64,000 nt of DNA from Actinomadura rubteroloni (GCF_002911665.1 NZ_MTBP01000002.1:930001-994000), one strand, 5' to 3'. Shown: positions 30,659 through 42,740, numbered from the stretch's first letter. The notes: generated by a model not told the origin, from the letters alone. A program made the numbers and translations.

Positions 30659-30854
30659 GGGTGTGGTGTTCTCCAGACTTGGTACAGGTGCCCGATCCGG
30701 GCCAGGTGGGGAAACACCGGCGCCATGCGGGCAGAGGACTCCGGCTGCGCAGGACGAGAGAGGGCGCCTCGCGCTGATCCGGGATTTCCAGTGTCACATT
30801 CTGCCAGACGATCCGAGCGGCGGCGCAATCGCGCGGTCACGGCGGCGGCCCGGG

Positions 30855-30896
30855 CGTGGCGTCCGCCTCGCAATTCCGGAGGAAGCGGACGCCACG
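30855..30896 (-). terminator. ffh terminator hairpin
   Basis: A perfect 12-bp stem, 30855-30866 with 30885-30896, and an 18-base loop, four bases beyond the ffh stop codon on the minus strand. The rest of the 30659-30854 gap should hold the rpsP promoter; I see no convincing hexamer pair. Confidence 0.75.
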
Positions 30897-30900
30897 GCCG

Positions 30901-32469
30901 TCACTTCTTCTTGCGGCCCTGCAGCTTGCCGAGGTCGGGCATCGTGAAGCCGGGCGGAAGCTGGCCGCCGCCGAGCCCGGGGGGAAGCTGCCCGCCGCCG
31001 AGGCCGGGCGGAAGGCCCTGGGGGGCGCCGTCGGGCGCCCCGGCGGGCGTCTCGGCGCGCCCGGCGGCGCGCTTGCGCGGGTCGCCGCTGCGCTGCTTGC
31101 CCTTCTTCTTGGCCGCCTTGGCGGCCTGCTTGGCCTTGCGGCGGCCGGGTGTACCGGGCAGGCCCATGCCGCCCGCCATCTGCCGGACCATCTTCTGCGC
31201 GTCGAAGAACCGGGTGACCAGGCTGCTGACCTCGCCGACGCCGACGCCCGAGCCGCGCGCGATGCGCGCCCGCCGCGACCCGTTGATGATCTTGGGGTTG
31301 CTGCGCTCGTCCGGCGTCATCGAGCGGATGATCGCGGCGACGCGGTCGAGGTCCTTGTCGTCGATCTGGCTGATCTGGTCCCGGACCTGGCCCATGCCGG
31401 GCATCATCCCGAGCAGGTTCCCGATCGGCCCGAGCTTGCGGATCATCATCATCTGCTCGAGGAAGTCCTCCAGGGTGAAGTCCTCACCCGAGACGAACTT
31501 CGTGGACATCCGCTGCGCCTGCTCGGCGTCGAACGCCTGCTCGGCCTGCTCGATCAGGGTGAGGACGTCGCCCATGTCGAGGATGCGCCCGGCCATGCGG
31601 TCGGGGTGGAAGACGCTGAAGTCCTCCAGCTTCTCGCCGGTGGACGCGAACATGATCGGCCGGCCGGTGATGTGCCGTACCGACAGCGCCGCGCCGCCGC
31701 GCGCGTCGCCGTCGAGCTTGGTGAGGACGACGCCGTCGAAGCCGACGCCGTCCATGAACGCCTGGGCGGTGTTCACGGCGTCCTGGCCGACCATCGCGTC
31801 GACGACGAACAGCACCTCGTCGGGGCTGACGGCGTCGCGGATGTCGACGGCCTGCTGCATCATCTCGGCGTCGATGCCGAGGCGGCCCGCGGTGTCGATG
31901 ACGACGACGTCGTGCAGGGCGCGGTTGGCGTGCTCGATGGAGCGGCGCGCCACGTCCACCGGGTCGCCGACGCCGCTGCCGGGCTCGGGCGCGAACACCG
32001 GCACCCCGGCGCGCTCGCCGACGACCTGGAGTTGCTGGACGGCGTTGGGCCGCTGGAGGTCGGCGGCGACGAGCAGCGGCGTGTGGTCGGCGGCCTTCAG
32101 CCAGCGGGCGAGCTTGCCGGCGAGGGTCGTCTTGCCCGCGCCCTGGAGGCCCGCGAGCATGATCACGGTCGGCGGGTTCTTGGCGTAGCGGATCTCGCGG
32201 GTCTCGCCGCCGAGGATGGTGACCAGTTCCTCGTTGACGATCTTGACGACCTGCTGCGCCGGGTTGAGCGCCTGCGAGACCTCGGCCCCGGCCGCCCGCT
32301 CCCTGATCCGGGCGATGAAGTCCTTGACGACGGGCAGCGCCACGTCGGCTTCGAGCAGCGCGACACGGATCTCGCGGGCCGTCGCGTTGATGTCGGCCTC
32401 GGAGAGCCGGCCCTTGCTGCGCAGCGACGAGAAGACCGTCGTCAACCGGTCGGAGAGCGTCTCGAACAC
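30901..32469 (-). CDS. ffh: Signal recognition particle protein (SRP54 homologue)
   Basis: 522 residues from a GTG at 32469. N domain (1-85), G domain with GLQGAGKTTLAGKLA, DTAGRLGID and TKLDGDARGG, and a Met-rich M domain (about 325-440; MMMIRKLGPIGNLLGMMPGM, GSRRARIARGSG) that binds 4.5S RNA and signal sequences. The C-terminal about 85 residues are a Lys-rich then Gly/Pro/Leu-rich tail with two copies of LPPGLGGGQ, common in actinomycetes. It delivers nascent membrane proteins to FtsY, encoded nearby. Confidence 0.97.
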   Translation of the reverse strand: MFETLSDRLTTVFSSLRSKGRLSEADINATAREIRVALLEADVALPVVKDFIARIRERAAGAEVSQALNPAQQVVKIVNEELVTILGGETREIRYAKNPPTVIMLAGLQGAGKTTLAGKLARWLKAADHTPLLVAADLQRPNAVQQLQVVGERAGVPVFAPEPGSGVGDPVDVARRSIEHANRALHDVVVIDTAGRLGIDAEMMQQAVDIRDAVSPDEVLFVVDAMVGQDAVNTAQAFMDGVGFDGVVLTKLDGDARGGAALSVRHITGRPIMFASTGEKLEDFSVFHPDRMAGRILDMGDVLTLIEQAEQAFDAEQAQRMSTKFVSGEDFTLEDFLEQMMMIRKLGPIGNLLGMMPGMGQVRDQISQIDDKDLDRVAAIIRSMTPDERSNPKIINGSRRARIARGSGVGVGEVSSLVTRFFDAQKMVRQMAGGMGLPGTPGRRKAKQAAKAAKKKGKQRSGDPRKRAAGRAETPAGAPDGAPQGLPPGLGGGQLPPGLGGGQLPPGFTMPDLGKLQGRKKK

Positions 32470-32558
32470 GTGTCTGGACCCGTCCTTGGAAAGCTTCTGG
32501 GATCGCCCTTCAGACTATCGGGTCGCGCGCGCCGGTCGCCCGGTCGAAGATCGCCGGG

Positions 32559-34822
32559 TCAGCGCAGCGCCGTGAGGACGCGTTGCCGGACGTCGGAGAG
32601 CACGGCCGGGTCGGCGGGGGGCTTGCCGTCGCCGTCCACGACGTAGAAGACGTCCACGGCCTCGGCGCCGAGCGTGTCGACGCGCGCCGCGCGGACCTGG
32701 AGGCCGCACGCTCCGATGGCCTGGCCGACCCGCCACAGCAGGCCGGGACGGTCGTGCGCGCGGACCTCGATCACGGTGGCGACGGCCGAGGCGTCCTCCA
32801 CGACCGTCACGCGGGGCGGCGCGACGGGCACGCCTGGACGGACCCGGACGGACCGGGCGCGGCGTTCGAGCCGTTCGGCGACGTCCAGCCGGTCGGCGAG
32901 CAGGCGGCGCAGGTCGGCCTCCAGCGCGGCGGGCTCGGGCGGCGTCCCGAACTCGGGCAGCGCGGTGAACTCCAGGACGGCCGTGCCGTGGTCGGGCACG
33001 GACGTGATGCGGGCGCCGCGGACGACGAGCCGGTGCAGCGCGAGCACGCCCGCGACGCGCCACAGCAGCCCCGGACGGTCCGGCGCCGCGATCGTGATCT
33101 CCGACCCGGCGATGCGGACGGCGGCCCCGTCGTGCCGGACGAGCGCGGGCCGGGGGGCGGGCGGCGGCGGCAGGACGTCGCCGGACAGGGCGGCGCGGAC
33201 GCGGCGGGTCAGCTCGGCGATCTGCCCGGCCTTCCACGCGTTCCAGGCCGTCGGCCCGGTGGCCTTGGCGTCGGCGACGGCGAGCGCGGCGAGCAGGTCC
33301 AGCAGTTCGATCTCGCGCCCCGGGACGGTGGCGACGGCGGCGAGCACGGTCTCGATCGTCGCCGGATCGTCGATGTCGCGGCGCGTGGCGGTGTCGGGCA
33401 GCAGCAGGTGGTACCGGACGGCGGTCTCCAGCACGGCCACGTCCCCGGCGTCGAAGCCGAGGTCGGCGGCGATGTCGCGGGCCAGGGCCGCGCCCGTCAC
33501 CGAGTGGTCGCCGGGCGAGCCCTTGCCGATGTCGTGCAGGAGCGCGCCGGCGAGCAGCAGGTCGGGCCGGGCGACCTCGCGGGTCAGCGCGGCGGCCCCG
33601 GCGGCGGCCTCGACCAGGTGGCGGTCCACGGTGTAGCGGTGGAAGGGGTTGCGCTGCGGACGGTTGCGGACGCGCTCCCATACCGGCAGCAGCCGCACGA
33701 TGAGACCGGCCTGGTCGAGGTCCTCCCACACCGGGATCGCGGCGGGCCCGGCGCCGAGCAGCGCGACCAGGGCGTCGCGGGCGGCGGCGGGCCAGGGCGC
33801 GGCGGGCAGGGCGGCGTGCTCGGCGAGCCGGCCGACGGTGGCGGGCGCGAGCGGCAGCCCGGCGTGGGCCGCGCCGGCGGCGACGCGCAGGACGAGCGCG
33901 GGGTCGGCGAGGTCGGCGCCGCGCGCGAGGACGACCGCGCCGTCCTGCTCGACGGCGCCGTCGGCGACCGGGCGGCGCTCGGCGGGGGCCTTGCCCCGGC
34001 GGCGCGGCGCGAGGAACCGGTCCACGTGGTGCCAGAGGTGGTCGGAGGCGTGGACGACCGTCCGGGCGGCCTCGGCGGTGGCGCGCAGCAGCCGGTCGGC
34101 GTCGCCGAGCCCGAGCGCGGCGGCGACGGGGTTCTGCTCCTGGAGGACGAGCCGGTCGGCGGACCGCCCGGTCTGGTCGTGCAGGGCGTGCCGGACGTCC
34201 AGCAGCAGGTCGTGGGCGGCGCGGACGCGCGCGTCGGGCGCGGACGCCACCCAGGACGCGCCGACGGCCTGCATGACGTGGACGTCGCGCAGCCCGCCGT
34301 GCGCCTCCTTCAGGTCGGGTTCGAGGAGGAAGGCCAGCTCGCCCTGCGACTCCCAGCGCGTCCGGCACATCTCGCCCAGTTCGGCCAGGCGGGACCGGGC
34401 GTCGGCGCGCCAGTCGGCGAGGACGGCGGCGCGCAGTTCGTCGGCCAGCGCGTGCTCGCCCGCGACGCGGCGGGCCGACAGCAGCCCGAGCGCGGCCTTC
34501 ATGTCGGCGCGGGCGACCTTGCGGGCCTCGGCGACGGTCCGCACCGAGTGGTCGAGGCGGAGCCCGGCGTCCCAGATCGGGTACCAGAGGCGGTCGGCGA
34601 GGGCGGCGACGTCGGACCGTCCCCGGTGGACGAGCACGAGGTCCAGGTCCCCGCCGGGGGTCAGCTCGCGGCGGCCGAGGCTGCCGACGGCGACGAGCGC
34701 GACGCCCTCGGGGACGCCGTCCCCGGCGGCCAGCAGGCCCGCGAGCCAGTCGTCCAGGTCCGCGCAGCGCTCGGCCCGCGCCGCCGCGAGGGCTGCGCGG
34801 GCCGAGTCGGGGGCCACTTCCA

Positions 34823-34823
<1 letters not shown>
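32559..34823 (-). CDS. glnD: Bifunctional PII (GlnB) uridylyl/adenylyltransferase-removing enzyme
   Basis: 754 residues; GTG start overlaps the glnB stop (TAGTG). Nucleotidyltransferase motif GSLGRRELTPGGDLDLVLVH (about 47-66), PII-UTase linker (LEPDLKEAHGGLRDVH), HD domain (LLAGALLHDIGKGSPGDHS) and two ACT domains (about 600-754) that sense glutamine. In actinomycetes the enzyme usually adenylylates PII at Tyr51. It is shorter than the E. coli enzyme but all domains are present. It is the last gene of amtB-glnB-glnD. Confidence 0.96.
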
Positions 34824-36517
<1,694 letters not shown>

Positions 36518-36559
36518 TCAGAGACTCCGGCCCAGCCGTTTCGCCAGGGGGGCGGCAAT

Positions 36560-36606
36560 GTTTCGATGGTGTGAAACCACACCAGTGAGTGTTTCGACCG
36601 TGTTTC
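36560..36606 (-). promoter_or_regulatory. Two GlnR-like boxes upstream of amtB
   Basis: On the minus strand GAAAC-N6-GAAAC (36606-36591) and TTCAC-N6-GAAAC (36575-36560). The actinobacterial GlnR consensus is gTnAc-N6-GAAAc, often in tandem. They end 83 bases before the amtB start, the expected place for nitrogen-limitation activation. Confidence 0.6.
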
Positions 36607-36688
36607 GGACGGATCACCGAACCAGTTGACGCTAGGGAACTTTGCCAGTGAGCGACGGTGTCAGGGCCCGGTTCCTCGTCTGCTCCTG

Positions 36689-36730
36689 ACAAAAACACTC
36701 CGCCCGCGCGGTAACGCGCGGACGGAGTGT
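36689..36730 (-). terminator. Intrinsic terminator of ftsY with T tract
   Basis: ACACTCCG (36695-36702) pairs with CGGAGTGT (36723-36730), continued by an inner CCGCGCG/CGCGCGG stem around GTAA. On the minus strand it is followed by TTTTTG. It lies 16 bases after the ftsY stop. The remaining gap to amtB (36478-36689) holds the amtB promoter and the GlnR boxes. Confidence 0.88.
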
Positions 36731-36746
36731 CAGGCCGTGCGGACGC

Positions 36747-37901
36747 TCAGTCGCCCAGGATCGCGTCCACGAAGGCTTCCGGTTCGAAGGGCGCGAGGTC
36801 GTCCGCGCCTTCGCCGAGGCCGACGAGTTTCACCGGGACGCCCAGCTCCCGCTGCACCTGGACGACGATGCCGCCCTTGGCGGTGCCGTCCAGCTTCGTG
36901 AGCACCACGCCCGTGACGTTCACCACTTCGGCGAACACCCGCGCCTGCTGCATCCCGTTCTGGCCGGTGGTGGCGTCCAGGACGAGCAGGATCTCGTCGA
37001 TCGGGCTCTGCTTCTCGATGACCCGCTTGACCTTGCCCAGCTCGTCCATCAGGCCGGTCTTGGTGTGCAGACGGCCCGCGGTGTCCACGATGACCGTGTC
37101 GGTCTTGTCGTCGATGCCCCTCTTGACCGCGTCGAAGGCGACGCTGGCCGGGTCGGCGCCCTCCTCGCGCCGGACGACCGGGGCGCCGACCCGCGACCCC
37201 CACGTTTCGAGCTGGTCGGCGGCTGCGGCGCGGAAGGTGTCGGCGGCGCCGAGGACGACCGAGCGCCCGTCCCCGACCAGGACGCGCGCGAGCTTGCCGC
37301 AGGTCGTGGTCTTGCCGGTGCCGTTGACGCCGACGACGAGCACGACGGCGGGCCGGGTGCCGTGCGGCGCCGTTCGCACCGCGCGGTCCACGTCCGGGCC
37401 GATCTGCTTGACCAGCTCGTCCCGGAGCATGCCGCGCACCTCCTCGGGGGTGCGGGTGCCGAGCACCTGGACGCGGGTGCGCAGGTCCTCGGCGATCTGC
37501 CGGGACACCGCGACGCCCATGTCGGCGCCGATCAGCGTGTCCTCGATCTCCTCCCATGCCTCGTCGTCCAGGGTGTCGCGCGACAGCAGGCCGAGCAGCG
37601 CCTTGCCGAACGTGCCCTGGGAGCGGGCGAGCCGGGCGCGCAGCCGGACGAGCCGGCCCGCGCCGGGCGGCGGCTTCTCGATCTCCGGTTCGGGCCGGGC
37701 CGGCGGTACCGGCGGCGGCTTCTCGATGACCGGGGCGGCGGCGCGGCCGTCCCCGGTGGCGGCCTCCCCCGCCTCCGCGCGGGGCCGTTCCTCCGGTTCT
37801 ACGGGTGGGCGCGGCCTGCGGCGCGCGGGACGCAGGAACATGACGCCGCCGACGACCACGATCAGGGCGGCGAGCACGGCGAAGAGGATGACGTATTCCA
37901 T
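36747..37901 (-). CDS. ftsY: SRP receptor FtsY
   Basis: 384 residues. An N-terminal membrane helix (about 3-23, VILFAVLAALIVVVGGVMFL) is followed by a Pro/Glu-rich linker with a repeated IEKPPP, then NG domains: GVNGTGKTTTCGKLA, DTFRAAA, DTAGRLHTK, TKLDGTAKGG, and a final GLGEGADDLAPF membrane-contact helix. It docks Ffh-ribosome complexes at the translocon. The upstream smc gene is 60 bases away, so cotranscription is likely. Confidence 0.97.
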   Translation of the reverse strand: MEYVILFAVLAALIVVVGGVMFLRPARRRPRPPVEPEERPRAEAGEAATGDGRAAAPVIEKPPPVPPARPEPEIEKPPPGAGRLVRLRARLARSQGTFGKALLGLLSRDTLDDEAWEEIEDTLIGADMGVAVSRQIAEDLRTRVQVLGTRTPEEVRGMLRDELVKQIGPDVDRAVRTAPHGTRPAVVLVVGVNGTGKTTTCGKLARVLVGDGRSVVLGAADTFRAAAADQLETWGSRVGAPVVRREEGADPASVAFDAVKRGIDDKTDTVIVDTAGRLHTKTGLMDELGKVKRVIEKQSPIDEILLVLDATTGQNGMQQARVFAEVVNVTGVVLTKLDGTAKGGIVVQVQRELGVPVKLVGLGEGADDLAPFEPEAFVDAILGD

Positions 37902-37961
37902 AGCCCGTCCAGTTTTCCAGACGGGCCGCGCTCGGCCGAACAGGAGCCGGTCGCGGCGCGG

Positions 37962-40900
37962 TCAGACGGCGTCGTGGTCGCGCAGCCGCTGGCTGATCAC
38001 CTGGGTGACGCCGTCGCCGCGCATCGACACGCCGTACAGCGCGTCGGCGCCCTCCATCGTGCGCTTCTGGTGGGTGATCACGATGAGCTGGGACGACTCG
38101 CGCAGTTCCTCGAACACCGTGATGAGCCGCTGCGTGTTGGTGTCGTCCAGCGCGGCCTCGACCTCGTCCAGCACGTAGAACGGCGACGGACGGGCCTTGA
38201 ACACCGCGACGAGGAACGCGATGGCCACCAGCGACCGCTCCCCGCCCGACAGCAGCGACAGCCGCTTCACCTTCTTGCCCGGCGGGCGCGCCGACACCTC
38301 GACGCCGGTGGCGAGCATGTCGTCGGGCTCGGTCAGCGACAGGCTGCCCTCGCCGCCGGGGAACAGCCGCGCGAAGATCCGGACGAACTCGCGCTCGGTG
38401 TCGGCGTAGGCGGAGCCGAACACCTCCTGGACGCGGTCGTCGACCTCCTTGACGACGTTCATCAGCTCCCGCCGCGTCTTCTTGAGGTCTTCGAGCTGCG
38501 TGGTGAGGAACGCGTGCCGTTCCTCCAGCGCGGCGAACTCCTCCAGCGCGAGCGGGTTGACCTTGCCGAGCTGGGTGAGCTGGCGTTCGGCGGTCTTGGC
38601 GCGCTTCTCCTGCACGGCCCGGTCGTAGGGCTGCGGCACGGCGTCGTCCGCCGCTTCGGGGCCGGGCGGGACGTCCTGGTCCGGCCCGTACTCGGCGACG
38701 AGCGCCTCCACCTCCAGCCCGAACTCCTCCAGCGCCCGCTGCTCGTACTGCTCCAGCCGCAGCCGCTGCTCGGCGCGCGCGACCTCGCTGCCGTGGACGA
38801 CGTTGACGAGCCGTTCCAGCGTGCTCGACAGCTCCCGCACCTGGCCGCGCACGACGCGCAGCTCGGAGTCGCGGGCGGCGCGGGCGCGCTCGGCGTCCTC
38901 GCGCCGCGCGACGGCGTCGGCCAGCGACCGTTCGATGTGCTCCAGCGCGGTCAGCGCGCCCCGGTGGACGGCTGCGGCGAGTTTCGCCTGCTCCTCCCGG
39001 CGGGCGCGGCGGCGGGCGGCGCGCGACCGTTCCTCGCGCTCGCGGCGGGCGCCGTGCTCCAGCGCGTCCGCGCGCCCTGCGATGGCCTGCACGCGTTCCT
39101 CGGCGGTGCGGACGGTCAGCCGCGCCTCCATCTCCACCGACCGCAGCTCCTGGCAGCGGGCGTTCAGCTCGTCGCGCGCGGCGGTGTCGTCGTTCGCCTC
39201 GTCGGCGACCTCGGCGGCCTCCTCGGCCTCGGCCAGGCGCAGCGCCAGTTCCTCGGCGGCCTCGGTGTCGGCGGCGAGCGCGTCGGTGGCGGCGTCCAGC
39301 GACTTCGACAGCCGCTCGGTCTCGCCGAGCGCGGCCCGCGCGTCGGCCTCCAGCCGCGCGGCGCGGCGGGCCTCCTGCGCGACCTCCGCCTCGGCCGCGC
39401 GGACGCGGGCGCGCACCCGGTCCAGTTCGGCCTGCGCGTGGTTGACGCCGGTCTGCGCCTCGGCGGCGGCGGCCTGCGCGGCGTCCAGCGCGGCCTGCGC
39501 GTCCTGCTCGGCGGCGGCGGACGCGGCGAGCGCGGCGGCCGTCTCGACGGCGGCGGCCTCGGCGGCGGTGAGGTCGGCGGCGGTCTCGTCCAGGGTGGCG
39601 CGCATCTGGAGCAGGCCCTGCGCGCCGCCCGCCGCGCCGCCGCGCGCCCAGTGCGCGCCGACGAGGTCGCCGTCGCGGGTGACGGCGCGCAGCGCGGGAG
39701 CGCGCCGGATCAGCGCCGTCGCGGCGGCCAGGTCGTCGGCGACCGCGACGTCGCCGAGCAGGTGCCGCAGCGCGGGCCGGACGGCATCGGGGACGGTCAC
39801 CGCGTCGATCACGTAGTCCACGCCGTCGATCCGGTCGGCGGCGGCGTCGGCTCCCCCGCCGACGAGCAGCCCGGCGCGGCCCGCGTCGCGGTCGCGCAGC
39901 AGCGCCAGCGCGGCCTCGGCGGTGTCCAGCGACCCGACGGCGACCGCCCCGGCCGCGTCGCCGAGCGCCGCCGCGACGGCCGTCTCGTAGCCGGGACGGA
40001 CGGTCAGCAGCGCCGCGACCGTCCCGAGCACGCCGGGCAGCGACCCGTCGCCGGACGCCGCGAGCAGCGCCTCACCGCCGTCCGCCGCCGTCGCGAGCGT
40101 CAGGTTCAGCGCCTCGACGCGGGCCTGGAGCGCGGCGACGCGCTTCTGCGCGGCCTGGTCGGCGGAGCGGGCCGCCGTGACGGCCGCCCGCGCGTCCTGC
40201 ACGCCCCGCCGGGGCGCCTCGACGGCGGCGCGGGCGGCCTCGGCGGCGTCCCGGGCGGCGGCGAGGGCGTCCTGCGCGGTCTCGTGCGCGGCGGCCAGCT
40301 CGGGATCGACGGCGGTCTCGGACGCGAACGCCGCGAACTCCTCCTGCGCGATCTCGGCGCGGCGCTCGGCCTCGGCGCGGGCGTCGGTGAGCCGTCCGAT
40401 CTCGGCCTGCCCGGCCTGGGCCTTGCTGCGCAGCGCCTCGACGCGTCCGCGCAGCCGGGCCAGGCCCTCGCGCCGGTCGGCGGCGGCGCGGGCGGCGGCC
40501 TGGAGGCGGCGCTCCTCGGTCGTCAGGGCGTCCTCGGCGGCGGACCGTTCCCGGACGGCGCCGTCCAGCCCGTCCTGCGCCTCCTCCAGCGCGGCGCGCA
40601 GCATCTCCTCGCGCTCGCGGACCTCGGCGGCCTCGCGTTCCATGTCCTCGGGATCGCGGCCCCGGCGTTCCTCGGCACGGTCCTCGGCGGTGTTGCGGTG
40701 CCGCTCGGCGGCGAGGTCGGCGACGCCGCGCAGCCGCTCCTTCAGCGCCGACAGCCGGAACCACACGTCCTGGACCTGCGCGTACTGCGGCGCGGCCTCG
40801 GCCTCTTCCTCTTCGAGGAGGGCCTCGCGCTCCTGCGTCTCGGCGAGCGCCCGTTCGGTCTCGACGCGGCGCTCGCGGATCCGCGACTCGTCGGCGGCCT

Positions 40901-41630
40901 CCTGGTCGAGCTTCGTCCGCAGCGCGACGAGGTCGTCGGCGAGCAGCCGCGCGCGGGCGTCGCGCAGGTCCGCCTGGATCACGGCCGCGCGCCGCGCGAT
41001 CTCCGCCTGCCGACCGAGCGGCTTGAGCTGGCGGCGCAGCTCGCCGGTGAGGTCGGTGACGCGGTTGAGGTTGGCCTGCATCGCGTCGAGCTTGCGGAGC
41101 GCCTTCTCCTTGCGCTTGCGGTGCTTGAGGACGCCCGCCGCCTCCTCGATCACCGCGCGCCGTCCCTCGGGCCCCGCGTGCAGCACCCGGTCGAGCTGGC
41201 CCTGCCCGATGATGACGTGCATCTCGCGGCCGATGCCCGAGTCCGACAGCAGCTCCTGGATGTCCAGCAGCCGGCAGGAGTCGCCGTTGATGGCGTACTC
41301 GCTCTGCCCCGACCGGAACATCAGCCGGCTGATCGTGACCTCGGAGTAGTCGATGGGCAGCGCGCCGTCGGAGTTGTCGATCGTCAGCACGACCTCCGCG
41401 CGGCCCAGCGGGGCGCGGTTGGCGGTGCCGGCGAAGATGACGTCCTCCATCTTGCCGCCGCGCAGCGACTTTGCGCCCTGCTCCCCCATCACCCAGGCGA
41501 GGGCGTCCACCACGTTGGACTTGCCCGATCCGTTGGGGCCGACGACGGCGGTGATGCCCGGCTCGAACCGCAGCGTGGTCGAGGACGCGAACGATTTGAA
41601 TCCGCGCAGCGTCAGAGTCTTCAGGTACAC
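37962..41630 (-). CDS. smc: Chromosome segregation ATPase SMC
   Basis: 1,222 residues from GTG 41630. Walker A VVGPNGSGKSN (about 31-41), a long coiled coil with very Ala/Glu/Arg-rich heptads, a hinge at about 510-650 (GVLGTVAALLTVRPGYETAV), a second coiled coil, then the signature LSGGERSLVAIAF and Walker B FYVLDEVEAALDD. It forms the condensin core with ScpA/ScpB and loads at ParB sites. Full length for the family. Confidence 0.97.
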   Translation of the reverse strand: MYLKTLTLRGFKSFASSTTLRFEPGITAVVGPNGSGKSNVVDALAWVMGEQGAKSLRGGKMEDVIFAGTANRAPLGRAEVVLTIDNSDGALPIDYSEVTISRLMFRSGQSEYAINGDSCRLLDIQELLSDSGIGREMHVIIGQGQLDRVLHAGPEGRRAVIEEAAGVLKHRKRKEKALRKLDAMQANLNRVTDLTGELRRQLKPLGRQAEIARRAAVIQADLRDARARLLADDLVALRTKLDQEAADESRIRERRVETERALAETQEREALLEEEEAEAAPQYAQVQDVWFRLSALKERLRGVADLAAERHRNTAEDRAEERRGRDPEDMEREAAEVREREEMLRAALEEAQDGLDGAVRERSAAEDALTTEERRLQAAARAAADRREGLARLRGRVEALRSKAQAGQAEIGRLTDARAEAERRAEIAQEEFAAFASETAVDPELAAAHETAQDALAAARDAAEAARAAVEAPRRGVQDARAAVTAARSADQAAQKRVAALQARVEALNLTLATAADGGEALLAASGDGSLPGVLGTVAALLTVRPGYETAVAAALGDAAGAVAVGSLDTAEAALALLRDRDAGRAGLLVGGGADAAADRIDGVDYVIDAVTVPDAVRPALRHLLGDVAVADDLAAATALIRRAPALRAVTRDGDLVGAHWARGGAAGGAQGLLQMRATLDETAADLTAAEAAAVETAAALAASAAAEQDAQAALDAAQAAAAEAQTGVNHAQAELDRVRARVRAAEAEVAQEARRAARLEADARAALGETERLSKSLDAATDALAADTEAAEELALRLAEAEEAAEVADEANDDTAARDELNARCQELRSVEMEARLTVRTAEERVQAIAGRADALEHGARREREERSRAARRRARREEQAKLAAAVHRGALTALEHIERSLADAVARREDAERARAARDSELRVVRGQVRELSSTLERLVNVVHGSEVARAEQRLRLEQYEQRALEEFGLEVEALVAEYGPDQDVPPGPEAADDAVPQPYDRAVQEKRAKTAERQLTQLGKVNPLALEEFAALEERHAFLTTQLEDLKKTRRELMNVVKEVDDRVQEVFGSAYADTEREFVRIFARLFPGGEGSLSLTEPDDMLATGVEVSARPPGKKVKRLSLLSGGERSLVAIAFLVAVFKARPSPFYVLDEVEAALDDTNTQRLITVFEELRESSQLIVITHQKRTMEGADALYGVSMRGDGVTQVISQRLRDHDAV

Positions 41631-41731
41631 GGCGCCGTCGACCTCCTCCCCGGGAACCCGTCGAACGATACCGGCGACGGGCCCCGGACACGGGCTTCGC
41701 CGACGCGACGTGCCGGGAACGGGGGACGTGG

Positions 41732-42625
41732 ATGATCAGCAGACGGCTGGTGCTGGCCGGGCTCGGCGGCGCGGGCGGGCTCGCGGCGGCGGGCCTCGGC
41801 GGCGTCGGGCTCGTGGAGGCGCGCGTCCTGCCGGGCAGGGTCCGGCTCGACCGGGCGCTCGGACGCTGCGGGTCGTTGCCGCCCGTCCCGTCCGAGCAGG
41901 CGGACGTCCGCGAGGAACGCTGGCGGTCGGCCGCGCGCGGCACCGACGTCGCGATGACGGTCGTCACGCCGCGCGGGGTCCCGGCGCGCGGCCTGCCCGT
42001 CGTCGTCGCGCTGCACGGCGCGGGCGGCGACCACCGGGCCGTCCTCGTGCTGTGTCTGGACCGCTACCTCGCGCACGCCGTCGCGCACGGCACGCCCCCG
42101 TTCGCCGTTGTCGGCGTGGACGGCGGCGCGACGTACTGGCACCGCCGCGCGACCGGCGACGACCCGCTCGCGATGATCACCGGCGAGGTGCTGCCGCGGC
42201 TCGCCCGGCGCGGCCTGCGCACCGACCGGATCGGCCTGCTCGGCTGGTCGATGGGCGGCTACGGCGCGCTGCTGGCCGCCGAACGCCTCGGCGCCGGGCG
42301 TGTCGCCGCCGTCGCCGCGTCCTCGCCCGCGCTGTTCGCCTCGCTGGAGGCCGCGCGCGGCGCGAACCGCACCGCGTTCGACGACGCGGACGACTTCGCG
42401 CGCAACGACGTCTTCGCCGGACTGGACGCGCTGCGCCCGGTTCCGGCATGGATCGACTGCGGCACCAGCGACACGTTCGCCCCGCGCGCCGGCCGCCTGC
42501 GCGACCGGCTGCGGCCGAAACCCGCGGGCGGCCTGTTCGGCGGCTGCCACGACGGGCCGTACTGGATGCGCCGCGCCCCCGGCCACCTCGACTTCCTCGG
42601 TCGCCGGCTGGCCCGCGGCGTCTAA
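41732..42625 (+). CDS. Secreted esterase-like alpha/beta hydrolase (Tat signal)
   Basis: 297 residues. ISRRLVLAGLGGAGGL resembles a Tat signal (SRRxxLxG, then an Ala/Gly/Leu-rich core), so export in folded form is likely. Nucleophile elbow GWSMGG; the oxyanion region ALHGAGGDH; a late Asp in CGTSDTF and His in GGCHDGPYW complete a plausible triad. It resembles the esterase D/mycolyltransferase-like family of extracellular hydrolases. It is transcribed away from smc and alone on the plus strand here. Substrate unknown. Confidence 0.85.
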   Translation: MISRRLVLAGLGGAGGLAAAGLGGVGLVEARVLPGRVRLDRALGRCGSLPPVPSEQADVREERWRSAARGTDVAMTVVTPRGVPARGLPVVVALHGAGGDHRAVLVLCLDRYLAHAVAHGTPPFAVVGVDGGATYWHRRATGDDPLAMITGEVLPRLARRGLRTDRIGLLGWSMGGYGALLAAERLGAGRVAAVAASSPALFASLEAARGANRTAFDDADDFARNDVFAGLDALRPVPAWIDCGTSDTFAPRAGRLRDRLRPKPAGGLFGGCHDGPYWMRRAPGHLDFLGRRLARGV

Positions 42626-42631
42626 CGGGCG

Positions 42632-42660
42632 GCCTGCCGTCCGGTGCGCGAACGGCAGGC
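42632..42660 (+). terminator. Terminator hairpin after the esterase gene
   Basis: GCCTGCCGT (42632-42640) pairs perfectly with ACGGCAGGC (42652-42660). It starts six bases after the esterase stop codon. No T run. Confidence 0.65.
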
Positions 42661-42681
42661 GAACACGTGCATACAACGGGC

Positions 42682-42714
42682 AAACAAAAGGGACGCTCGC
42701 ATAGCGGCGTCCCT
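42682..42714 (-). terminator. Intrinsic terminator of the small coiled-coil gene
   Basis: An 8-bp stem, AGGGACGC (42689-42696) with GCGTCCCT (42707-42714), followed on the minus strand by CTTTTGTTTG. It lies 26 bases beyond the stop codon at 42741. Confidence 0.75.
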
Positions 42715-42740
42715 GTCGTTGTTCTCGGTTCGGACGCTGA

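Noticed and set aside
37065..41735. A 1,556-codon plus-strand frame over ftsY and smc
   Set aside because: Shadow of smc and ftsY, both with complete motifs on the minus strand.
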